The notes under the pieces are model-generated. The model saw only the letters and a program-made list of their open reading frames with translations, made no database searches and was not told where the DNA came from. From Tubiluchus corallicola (taxonomy: Eukaryota > Priapulida > Priapulimorpha > Priapulimorphida > Tubiluchidae), in the NCBI GenBank assembly GCA_030141605.1, contig JAQGDQ010000233.1, positions 186,001 through 250,000 on the forward strand: DNA of 64,000 nt, given 5' to 3'. Position numbers and translations under genes: made by a program. Of this stretch, positions 1 through 13,162 are shown piece after piece (the stretch's first letter is position 1; every line of letters starts with the position of its first letter).

Positions 1-2820
1 CTTTCCGTGGAGACCCCCCGCTAACTCAACAACTGATCCCAAAACACGCAAGCTGAGTACTGCAGCTCCGCCGAGTTTATAATTAATTTAGCTCGGAAAA
101 TTTCTGAAATTATCTAATTAAGCAATTAATTTCGATCTCATACTACGTGGTGTAATATTAAGTTTACTTTGCATTAACATTCAAAGTGTCAAAAAGCTGT
201 CACGAAAATTGCTCGAGCGAAGTCTGTGTACGTCGCGCATCTAATTCGATTAAAATAAATATTGATTAAAGAATGTATTAATTTTCTTTTTCATAATCGT
301 TGTTTGTGAAATTGTGTTACCAAAATCATTTGTTTTGGCTCGGTGCCATCAATATTAAACAAAAGTCAAAAACTCGTTTTTCTGAGTTTTGTATTAAAAT
401 ATTTTGATAGAAATAAAATATTAAAGAAATGATATTTTGGCTATGTCAGAATACTACCTATCTGTTTTTCTTTCTCCTTTTGGTTGAGCACATTTACTTA
501 ATAACGGCTTTCAAAAACGCAGTTTAAAAGGTTAAGAAATCGATTCGCTCGTTATGCCTCTCTTCTGTCTATCATTACACAAAATATGCGTAAAAGCTGT
601 GATGGCAAAACACTATTGATATTGCTGATGCATTGTAAATAAATCATCGTAAATGGAAATTAATTTTTGCCGCTGTAGAAATCCAAGAACATAATTACCA
701 AAAAAACAAATTCATATTTAATAACCCTGTATTTATAATAAATTTTTGTGTGAATAAATTTTCCATCGTAATTAATAAGTGAGTAAGTAAGTGAGTAAGA
801 AACAAACAAAACAAGCATGGTATGTTAATCTCTTTTTAATTAGTACATAAACAAAATTTAGCCTAAGTATTGAATTCCAATATTGTATTGCACAATGCTT
901 GGTGATTTATCAATGTTGGTGAGCTATATAGACACTGTACAATAACTAGGCTGAGATAATGATTATTTATGAATGAACCGAGGGTTTATCTCAAGTTATT
1001 AATGATGTGCTCAAGATGCCTGTTAGCTTAGCTGATAAACAAGGAATTCCTAAATTAATGAGAAAAATGGCGATAACTAGCTAAAATCTCACAAGAAACA
1101 CTCTCGTCGACAACCGCGAAGTTACAATAAACTCATTTTCTTGTAAAAATTATAGCAGCGTTCATTAATTATATAGTTACGCAATTAATAAAATAATTGA
1201 CAACTGCACGATCAAATAATGACATAGAGCCTGTTTTGGGAAAATTACACGCTAATTAAGTTTGAATCTGAAGGGTTACAAAATGAAGAGACTAAACTTA
1301 AGCGGTCCAAAAACACGCTAGACATTCTCAAGGTTATTATTTATTATTTTTTACCATTTATTCGTATATGTTTAGCGCAAACAATACAATCACATTAGCG
1401 AATTAATACAAAAAAATAATTTATCACTCTTAATAACTTAGCGTCAAGTTATCATCGACTAACGATAGAATAAACCCACAGTTATTAAATTCTGAGAATC
1501 AAACCTAACTGAATGGGAAGAAATGTAAAGACCAGCCGTTCCCTTTCACATTTCGTCCCTTTTCGGCTAGGTTCGGGTAAAAACATTTATTAATTGTGTT
1601 TTTGGGTGCTACAGAGTTTACTATCAATCTTCTATGTGAATAAAATAGCTGTGAATGCGTACTGGTAACGGAATTTAAGCAATGCTGGGTATGACTGCTA
1701 TATTAAGATCTACTAAGAGCGGCATAAAAATTAATTGTAAAAACGATAAATTGATCTATTCTTACTAAGAATTCATGCATACTATTACATGAGAACTTCC
1801 ATGCTATTTATTTCAGGTTACAAAAGCTGCCCAACTATGCGCGAGACATAAATTTACTTTTAGCTACTTTTTTGCTTAATTAATAATTTTGTGATAGATA
1901 TGATGAGTTAGGCCAATTAACTAGGTCTTAATTATCGTCTGAAATTACGTGCTCACTAGTGACACATTTTTAATGTTAATTCTAATTTAAAGTGTCTTGC
2001 CAAAACACCAGTAATTGTGTATACTGATAGCAATACAACAATAATTAATGGTATGAATATGATATATGACGCTATAATAAGTTATATGAAGCTCTTTCAG
2101 AAAAAACGTAGCGGGCACTTCAACATCACATACCAATCTAGCGTAAGCTGCCTTAAGCTGGATAACTTTACTTGCACGTATCATATTTGTATACACAAGA
2201 ATAACTATAGTTTCTACAGTCATTAAATGCTGTGGCCACGCAGGTTAATGCATTAGGTAGATATTTCTTTGCCGGCAAAACAATTTCCGACGATTTTTTT
2301 GTCGACGAAAGTAACATTAACTCAAGTGATATGCACTTAATCGGAAATGTTCTGAACGTTCCTGGTTGACAACGTACGTTTTGAAATATTCTTGCTTTAA
2401 AAGAATCTGCACAGCTTGAGACGTATAATATATTCCTAAATAATAGCCAAAAATAGGAGTTAAAACAGCGGCGTCACATGAATCGTGTCAAACGTGGGAA
2501 GCAACCTACCCAGCTTGCAAACAACAATAAAAGTAATTTACGGGAAATGAGGATAGGAGTTGCCGCTTTCGCACCCAAAACGAACCAATCTAGTTACTTT
2601 GTATAGCATTATGCTCTGTTAATTAGGAGAGTACAATAAGTCCACCCATGGGCAAAACAAATCGTCACGCTGAGTTGTTGACCAATGTAAACGTTACAAG
2701 CAGCTGACTAAAAATCGTCGGAAAAGGCAAGATAAAGGTGAGGAAAAAAAACGTAATTCAGTACTGTACCACTGCAATTTGTCAAGGAGACTGACACAAA
2801 AAACCTGCGGACGTGGTAGC
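1..2820. other. AT-rich non-coding stretch, no gene recognised
   Basis: No exon with family-recognisable translation was found on either strand. Short ORFs around 2.0 kb have low complexity and no conserved motif. A small tandem run of donor-like GTGAGTAAGTAA repeats sits at about 780-802. The missing TM1-TM2 exons of the receptor gene at 7.66 kb were looked for here and not found. Confidence 0.5.
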
Positions 2821-2829
2821 CACTAGAAA

Positions 2830-5080
2830 AACAGAATACTCTAAAAGAGTTACAAGAGTAATATAAGAGTTATCATTACGAGAGTTATCATGCTAAGTTA
2901 CATTAATGTAGTTGGCATACGTAGCAATCGGGTAGATTACATGAGTCATTATAGGAAGAGAGATAATGCTGTTTTAATTCTTTAACAATGCAACTTAAGC
3001 CATAATTCTTACTGTTAAACGACTTAAATTTAATATTACTGGGGAATTTATTGATCATATTAGGAACAGTGTATGTGAGAGACTGCTCAGCATATTTGGG
3101 TGTTTTACAATAATGCATCTGTAACTGTTGTCTTGTAAGATAATAATGGACATTGAAGTTATAAACCAGTGGCAAACTTTTATGATACATTGGTAAAAAC
3201 TCCTTTACGTATTTATAATAATATTTCGCAATAGCGACAGAATAAACATCTTTAATCTTTAGAATTATTAACATTTTAAATATAGGATCTGTATGAGCAT
3301 TATATTTAACACAAGTCATTGCTCTTACAATTTTTTGAGCGATTTTTCTATTCTATTACACTTGGATCCCCACAAGAGTAGTCCACAATTAATATGACAG
3401 CTAACAAGACAAGCATATATTTTCATTTTGATTGAAAGAGGTAAGAAATGGTTTAGTCTATTAATTATTTCAAAGGCATTACAAATCTTTTTATTTAAGA
3501 CATCTGTATGAGCAGACCAAGACAAATGTTCATCGATGACTATCCCCAGAAATTTAAACGACGTAACACGTTTAATTTCAATGTCACTAATTTTAACATC
3601 TAAGGCTGGTATCCGTTTGTTTATAGTATGAAAAATCATATATTTTGTTTTAGAAATGCTTTAGTTTATTAATTATTCCAAGAGCATTACAAATCTTTTT
3701 ATTTAAGACATCTGTATGAGCAGACCAAGACAAATGTTCATCGATGACTATCCCCAGAAATTTATACGACGTAACATGTTTAATTTCAATGTCACTAACT
3801 TTAAGAACTAAGGCTGGTATCCGTTTGTTTATAGTATGGAAAATTATATATTTTGTTTCAGAAATGCTTTAGTTTATTAATTATTCCAAGAGCATTAAGT
3901 TTTAGTTATGTTTAAAGAAAGTTTGTTTTCCAATTACCGATTTGTTAACTTTTTGTTGATAACGATTTGTAATTCTTTGTTTATCAAGACATTTAACTGT
4001 TCATCGTCACAGTTAACATTTGGGTTATGTACGACTGAAGTTGTAAGAAGTGATATATCATCTGCATATAACACATATTTCAAGTATTCTGAAGTACGTG
4101 TTATGTCACTTAAATAAATAATAAACAAAAGTGGATCTAAAATGGATCCTTGCGGGACACCTATATTTATTGGGAGAACATCAGATATCATACACAACAT
4201 ATTGCTTACGATTTCTTAAGTAACTTTCTAAAAATACTATTGCATGCTCATTTAAGACATAATTTTTCAATTTATAAAGAAGAACATCACGATCTAATGT
4301 CTCAAAGGCTTTGGTTAAATCGAGAAATATCCCAACCGGGGCTTTGCCAGACACCATAGCCTCTAATTCTGTTGAGTTTACAAATTCCAGTGTTGCTAAT
4401 TCTGTTGAGTGTTGAGGTCTAAAACCATGCTGTGCTGAATATAACAGGTTATTACTTGTGAAATAGTCAAAAAGTTGATTAAACATTATTCTTTTGAGGA
4501 TCTTTGAAACAGTATGCAAAATGGAGATTGGTATATAGTTGCTAATTAATTGTTTTTCATTTTTTTTATAAATGAGCGTAACTTTTGCTAATTTTAGTGA
4601 ATCGGGAAAAGTCCGTAGACCAAGATATTGATTAAATACGACTGTAAATGAATCAGTCAAAACGCCTTCTAAATCTTTTAAAAGTTTGGTAGATATACCA
4701 CCAAAACCGCAGCCGCAGCTTGTTTTGGAGTTTAGACTTTGAATAACATTATTTACTTTGTCTGAGGTTACTTCCTTAAAATTAAAGGATAAGTCATTCT
4801 GTACTGCTAAGTATTGTTGAAAACCGTCATTTGCACACTTCAACTTTTCAACTTCAACCAATGGTCAAAAAATATTCTTTGAATTTATTTGCGATTACTG
4901 TTTTGTTGTGCTCCTTTCTGCCTTCTATAAACATATATTCAGGAAAAGTTTGCTTGTTATTCGTTTTGCTTATTATTTCATTTATACATCTCCATATTTT
5001 ATGTAGATCTGTACAGTAAATCGTAAAATAGTTAGTGTAGTACTTGTGTTTAGAAGTACGAATCAATTTCTATTGTAATT
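2830..5080 (-). mobile_element. Degenerate non-LTR retrotransposon (LINE, jockey/CR1-like), RT region to 3' end
   Basis: Read on the minus strand, this is a 5'-truncated LINE. 5066-4854 resembles the linker between endonuclease and reverse transcriptase. 4861-4181 is the RT fingers/palm, with QHGFRPQHST and motif A (FLDLTKAFETLDRD, where the family usually has KAFDT). 4200-3934 carries GVPQGSIL and the catalytic YADD. 3639-3325 is the RT thumb (FKFLGIVIDEHLSW). 3319-2903 is the C-terminal region usual in this group. The frame changes between each block, so it cannot make one protein. A 208-bp tandem duplication further breaks the thumb region. The extreme 3' side (about 2837-2895) is a short degenerate repeat of AGAGTTATCAT, possibly the element tail. 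No endonuclease domain was seen. LINE identity is secure from the RT motifs; the clade is my impression. Confidence 0.88.
3470..3897. repeat. 208-bp tandem duplication (two copies plus a third partial) inside the LINE
   Basis: The block beginning CATTACAAATC near 3477 recurs 208 bp later (near 3685). A third, truncated start (CCAAGAGCATTA) ends near 3897. Copies differ at scattered bases. Because 208 is not a multiple of three, the duplication shifts the RT reading frame. Confidence 0.9.
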
Positions 5081-5364
5081 TATTTTATTGTAAGTGCTGA
5101 TATTAACTTTGTAAGTATGCAGTTCTGGTGAATATATGGGTTACGAGCGATAAGTTTTACACATTTGATCCCTTATTTTTATGGACATAATAATACCTTT
5201 AATAACCGGTTTCGTGGATGTTTATGCTTACGAAATTTCACTTTTCTGACTTTACTTTACTTATATATTAGTGGTATATCACTATATTTTGAGTACAATA
5301 GACAGCGAGAGTTGACTTGTAAGCTTCTGCACCTTTTTGTGAGGTATCTAGAATGCACATTAAA

Positions 5365-5550
5365 ATAATTGAACTGAATTGAATTGAAATTTATTTTTTC
5401 CATCGTACTACAATATATACAATAACCACATCCAGTCTACAATAAGAATACAATGGTATATACAGATAAATAGGGCCTCGTAGTTATTAATGCAAGTTAA
5501 GGGGAGAGAGATAACGAGCTGACCAAATGGTCATCTAGTCAGCTATCTTT
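5365..5550 (-). mobile_element. 3' end of a second LINE family
   Basis: On the minus strand this ends in AATAAATTTCAATTCAATTC, a TTCAA-type tail common on animal LINE 3' ends. It begins with AGCTGACTAGATGACC, which also occurs at 63769-63784 on the plus strand. Both copies continue with related sequence (a GACCAxxTGGTC palindrome, then a TATTCT-rich stretch and AATAAAT). Only the 3' UTR is present, and no RT sequence is joined to it. Confidence 0.65.
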
Positions 5551-5559
5551 TTCATATAA

Positions 5560-6480
5560 ACAGAATGGTGAATAATCACAGGCAACACTATTGAAGTCCA
5601 AGGACCTGTCAAGTCAAAGTAAATTAATTTTAATTTCAGTTTAAATTGCTGAATTAGTAATTTGTAAGTAACTGAAGTACCTAGCATATCCGGAGTTGCA
5701 GTATAGTACTGAAGTTTGGGTGGATATTTGAACGTTTAATTGAACAAAATTACAGTTTATTAACTTAAGTGCCAGAAAAAACGAATTGTGCTTTTGCGTG
5801 TAACACTGCATGAACAATGGGACATACAAGAGAGATCAACAATTAGACTAACAGATAATTAATTGAAAAAGAGGCGCTAAAAATTATAAGTCAACCAAGA
5901 TTTGAACTCAAAACTGTGCTTTCATGGCACAGAATTGTTGTTACATGGCATACCGACTCAGCACCGCAAAGCTGATTTGAGGTTTCACCGTTGCAGTACA
6001 CGCGCACACGAGTACATGTGAACACCTGACTTATATAAGTTAAAGCTCTTTCGTTTTTGATCTGGTGAAAATTGATGCATTATTGAATCTAGACAAAGCC
6101 AGTATTACTGTTTTGTCCTAATGCAATACTCTTTCGGGTAAGGTAAGGGAGTATTGTTGTCATGTTCAGGACATGCTGTAGCATTAACTCCAAATTAATT
6201 GCAATTACGACCTTTCTCCATGTTAATTGCAATCAGCGGGATTTGCCGTTTGCCTTCTATAATTTCGGTCATAAATTCAATCAGTGTCTTATAGTGAAGG
6301 ATAACATAAATGGAGCAGCACAAATAGAAAAGGATAAGCCATAAATTGTGCCGAAGGGAATACGTTATAGTTACTTTTGTGCTTGGCTTCGAATAAAATA
6401 TAAAAATATTGAAAGAGAGCATAAGAGTTTAGTGTTTACAATATTACAATATTTTCATATTAGAGGCACGAATTTATATA
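5560..6480. other. Intergenic, one possible tRNA-derived SINE
   Basis: There is no recognisable coding sequence. On the minus strand at about 5885-5965 there is an A-box-like TGCTGAGTCGGT and a B-box-like GTTCAAATC with tRNA-like spacing, suggesting a decayed tRNA-derived SINE. No intact cloverleaf was drawn. Confidence 0.35.
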
Positions 6481-7262
6481 TTAATACTGTCACGTAATTC
6501 AGTTGCATTATATACAAAGTTGACTATAATTTTAAGAACATCTAAGCCCTTCTGACGCATTAAAAATTTTAATTTCTCTTGCTCAGGTATAACAGCAAAA
6601 GTAGGTACAAATTGTTTCAGTTTTTTATATAAGCTAGATTTAAAGTCGTCATATAAAGTGCAATGTTATATAAAATGAAGTTCATCCTCTACTTCCAACT
6701 TTACGCAATATTGATTGTTCGATTCCCCCTTTGGATTTTTTTAGGTTTCTGAGAACTTATTCTAAGTTTAGTGAATTTTGTTATTAACTTTTTGTCAAGT
6801 CCAGACAACAAGTAGTTTTTCATTTTATATTGGGTCTTAAAGGTTCTGTGAGTTCTTAACCTATTTTGTCCGTCTTTTCTATTACGTCTACAGAGTTCCA
6901 TTTTCCATGAGTTAATATAATCGTTTTAAAATTTTTCTTCGATTATATCGATTAGGTTTTTTGTGTTAATAAAAGTTTCGCCATACATCAGATTATTTTA
7001 CGAATGTGTAGCCCAACAATAAGGTTGACCCAACAAATTAACCAAACAAGTTCCCCATAATAACAATTAAGATTCTTTTTTACCTGTCTTGTTAAATATT
7101 ATTATTTCGGCTTTTTTGTATTAACGGCTAAACCTCATCTATTACAGTATTCCTCTAACCTATTAATTGAGTACGGAAGCCCGTCTTTAGTAGACGAGAT
7201 TAAAACCATATCATCAGCATAAAGTAAACAGTTAACTTTAGTATATTATTATACTTTATTAT
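6480..7262 (-). mobile_element. Second LINE relic: RT motif C to C-terminal zinc-knuckle region
   Basis: Minus-strand translation gives YADDMVLIS (YADD codons at 7221-7210), then LEEYC, then a stop at 7137-7135 where this family normally has the Trp of WGL, then NTKKAEIIIFNKTGK. Further on (6901-6540) come LRTHRTFKTQYKMKNYL and an EDELHF segment, typical of the C-terminal region of this type of LINE ORF2. It contains premature stops. It differs clearly from the LINE at 2.8-5.1 kb and is an independent insertion. Confidence 0.75.
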
Positions 7263-7662
7263 ATAAATAAACTGGATTACTATATGAGGGGTAAAAAGTT
7301 CTGGTATATCGTTTACAAACTCTTTCGTGAACTTTCGCGTCTTTCCTTGCCTTTTTATTAAAAAAATAATTTAATATTTTTTAGATACTCGCATAATTAC
7401 ATCATTAGATGCCTCATTTCAGTCACCTATAATACTGAAACTATTAGCTGCTATCTGAATTCTTCGAAACTTCTAATGTGTGGCCAATGAAAGCTGATGA
7501 TAGTTGCACGTTCAGAAAGTGAGAAACCTGGAATTCTTTAGTCTTTAGCGAGTTACTACATTTGTTGTGCTGTTTTTTCACCTGTTTCTATTTCCTTAAC
7601 ATTTCGTCACTTTTTCTCCTGTTTCTATTTTCCTTAACATTACCGTTTTTTTTTCTTTTCAG

Positions 7663-9917
7663 CTGTGTCGGTTGCTGTTAATGCTTACACCTTAGTGGCC
7701 ATTTCAATGGAACGATTCTTTGCCATCTGCCAACCTCTGCACTCGCGCGGGTGGCAAACTCATTCGCACTCATACAAGGTGCTGGCCATCATATGGACGC
7801 TAGCAGCCAGCACGCCACTGCCAATTGCTGTCTTCACCGAGTATATTGAAATGAGTGACGGCAGGCACAAGTGCAGAGAAAAGTGGCCATCTGAATTCGG
7901 TGAAAAGGCGTTCTGGCTAACCATGGATGTTGTGCTGTTTGTCATACCGCTATTAGTGATGACGACAGTGTACACAATTGTTGCTATTACTCTTTGGAAA
8001 GATCATCACGTCACACTACCTACTACAGAACATGGTATGTATGATGGATACTGCACACTTTGCGCACTTTAGTTATTGTGCTGGTTATATTGTGTTGCAT
8101 ATATAGATGCTGGTTATTCTACAACCGTCAATTTCATAAAGGTCACTTCTAATAAGTGATCTCGATGTTTACAAACTTGTAGGGCGTCTGACTTCGGTCA
8201 TCTTTCATAAACGTGAATAGTAAGAGTAAAATCTGAAAATTTGCCGAGCCTTCTTATTAGCAGAAATTTCTTATTATTTCCTGAAAACAACCGGTGAAAA
8301 ATAAGACGGTTATTATGGCATTACACAACAATTCTATTTTCATGAAGTTCGATAAAAATATTAAATTAATACGTTTGGCAGTAGCTTTTAAAGACTATAA
8401 TCAAACGACTTGTAAAGTCTGTCCGGTTTAGCCGATTAGTCAACAGAAAGTGATCCTTCTTCTGAAATTAATGACATTTTTCTTCCATGCTGAATCCTGA
8501 TAGATATTAGCTCCTTGGCACAGTAAGAGTGCGGTGAAAATTTTGTAGTGCAACCGGGCTTGAATCTGTGATTCCCTGGATCAACAAAGACACTGCTATG
8601 CAATCATTAACATTGATGATTCGTTGAAGTGAAGCCCATTTTAATTCTTGTATGACAAACCACTTTCTTGGCGTTTCTGACTGTGCATCAGTTCAATACT
8701 CAAAAAAGCAATTGCATTATGCACTCGAATAATTAAAAGGGAGTGCATAATTTTAGAATTTAGGAATTACATTATTAATGGTAATGTAAAAACACTATTA
8801 ACATTGTCGTCGTTGTCGTCTAGTTGACGTCGTCAATGTCGCCATCGTCGTTGTCATCATCATCATCATCGACATCATGATCGTTATTATCATCTTCATC
8901 TTCTTCTTCTTCTTCTTCTTTATACGATCAAAACGAGGAGAGCAGGGAAATAATAAATATTTAAAAATCAATATTTTTACTCAGTGTTTGTCTGACATGG
9001 ATAATCAATTTCAAAAATTCAAGTAACATAAACTGAAACAAATTAGTGAAATTACACGCGAGAGGAAGCAGTTCATTCATTAAAAAGATGTGACTTCGGA
9101 ATGGCAAGCGGATATTACCAGCTACTATGGCTCAACTGGCTTCAAGGCTCAAGTGGATTCTCCGCATGGCTGAATCGAATTAGTTAATGACTTCTCTAAT
9201 ACGAGTAGACATTAGGAAGTATCACTTATAATGATTTCTATTTTTCTTACAGAACGAAATATGCTGCGCCGATTCAGCGAGTGTAGCACGTACTCGGAAA
9301 TGGTTCGACATCCGGACGCGGAAAACGGAACTTTGCCGCGTCGCTCGTCAAGTCTGGCTTCAAACACCCTCACTAGGATCATCAAGCATCACTCCTCCTT
9401 CGGTCGCATTGACAACACCCGTCCAAGTTTTTCATACGATCCCAGAACGCAGGCAACAAAGAGCCTTATAAACAAGAGAAGAATCATTAAGATGCTGTTT
9501 ATGGTTGTTGCTGAGTTTTTTATATGCTGGACTCCTTTGTATGTAATAAATACTTGGGCGTTGTTTGACCCGGTGTTTGTATACTCTAGTCTCTCACCTG
9601 CAGCAATATCTTATATTCAGCTGCTCGCCTATCTTTCATCTTGTAACAATCCAATCACTTATTGCTTTTTCAATGAAAAATTCAGGGTCGCTTTTCTCAT
9701 CGCGTTTGGATGCAGGGATCGTTCCTCCAGAATAAGCGGGCACACTTCATGCAGTACACATACTGCGAGGAGGCGTCTCAGCGAACCCGTTCCTAATTTG
9801 AAGATAAGCCGAAAAACTCTAAGCGTAGACGATGATGTTAAAGCCAACCGCCACAGCGCAAGTAGTGATACTGCGGTAGGATTGCCTGCCATCAGGGAGG
9901 CAGATCCCATAACTTAA
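7663..9917 (+). CDS. CCKR: Cholecystokinin/sulfakinin-type GPCR, last two coding exons (5' exons not found)
   Basis: Class A peptide receptor of the CCK/gastrin/sulfakinin group, a Gq-type plasma-membrane receptor family. Exons are 7663-8034 and 9253-9917, joined by a phase-1 intron (donor CATG|GTATGT, acceptor TTACAG|AA) that restores GAA (Glu). Exon 1 encodes TM3 to TM5: AYTLVAISMERFFAIC with an ERF variant of the DRY motif, then SRGWQTHSHSYK, a hallmark of CCK receptors. Exon 2 encodes intracellular loop 3, TM6 (FFICWTPLYV, the CWxP motif), TM7 (NNPITYCFF, NPxxY) and a Ser-rich tail with a likely palmitoylated Cys after TM7 (AFGC). About 344 residues are visible; the N-terminus, TM1, TM2 and the start of TM3 are missing. 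The first exon follows a perfect pyrimidine-AG acceptor at 7662, so upstream exons exist but are unrecognised here or lie outside the window. An AATAAA at 10146-10151 fits its polyadenylation. Confidence 0.93.
8035..9252 (+). other. Intron of the CCK-type receptor gene
   Basis: Phase-1 intron of 1,218 bp. It contains a possible minus-strand tRNA-derived SINE (about 8530-8640: TTGCATAGCAGTG as A box, GATTCAAGCCC as B box) and a trinucleotide-rich block at 8805-8923. Confidence 0.8.
8805..8923. repeat. Imperfect trinucleotide microsatellite (GTC/ATC/TTC)
   Basis: Runs of TCG/GTC, then ATC, then TTC triplets in sequence, inside the receptor intron. It is non-coding by position. Confidence 0.9.
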
Positions 9918-10145
9918 TTTGAGGCCAGACTTATGTCTCAAAGTTAACTTTACCAAAAGAAACAAAGTCCCAAAATTGCCAACGCAAAGAATATAGTGTA
10001 AAACATCAACGAAATGGTGAATTTTCCAACTACAATTATGCAAAAAATACATATCCCTTATCTCATCTCTTGAAGGAACTTGTGGTTTAACTTAAGTAGC
10101 ACAACTCTAACTTAACAGAAACAAATTTTGCCATAGCGACTAGTC

Positions 10146-10151
10146 AATAAA
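10146..10151 (+). promoter_or_regulatory. Candidate polyadenylation signal AATAAA of the receptor gene
   Basis: First AATAAA downstream of the stop codon at 9915-9917, giving a 3' UTR of about 250 nt. Confidence 0.5.
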
Positions 10152-10199
10152 TTTGGTGATATCAGCATTGCTGAATAAGGCATACTAAGTGGACAATCG

Positions 10200-12490
<2,291 letters not shown>

Positions 12491-12492
12491 AA

Positions 12493-12498
12493 TTTATT
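12493..12498 (-). promoter_or_regulatory. Candidate polyadenylation signal of the SLC36 gene
   Basis: TTTATT on the plus strand (AATAAA on the minus strand), about 665 nt beyond the stop codon. Another copy at 13166-13171 overlaps the last codons and is too close to serve. Confidence 0.35.
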
Positions 12499-13162
12499 AA
12501 AGACACAAAACCAACAAAACAATTGGCCTTTGACATAACGTTTTTCCTAATTAATATTAATGATCATATTCAACCTCAATAGAAACAAATGATTGCAAAT
12601 GAAGCAATTGGTCATAGATAATTTTAGTCTTCATTTAAATACTACTTGAAATGTCTCAATATATTACAGCAAAATGAGTTATCCTAAAAGCTTTGCTTCA
12701 CATTTATGACAAACATTAATTTACTAATGTCACATCAGCTTTTATCATTAAAACTACAAAAACTTACATTTAATGCCTGATTAATAATAACAATACTGAC
12801 TGAAAGAAAGTAATATGGCTTATCACTTCCGCTCTGTAGCATTTCTCTGAAATACACTTTATGAAGTTGTCGAATGCCTAACACAAATTCAAGTGCAATC
12901 CCAAAATTTGAACAATTCTACAACAAAAATAAGTGACAAGTGATTTGAATTTCATAGCGCAAACTAAATTTACATCACAATTTTCCAAAATATAATCTTA
13001 TATGTGTTACAAAACATTTTGGATTATCTACACAATACAGAAACTGCCAGCAGCAACACAAATTATTTCAAAAAATTTTGCACAAATAATACAAATTATG
13101 AAAAATAAAATTTAAATGTTTGCATGATAACTGTAATAGCAAAATTAGTTAGATAGCATTAC

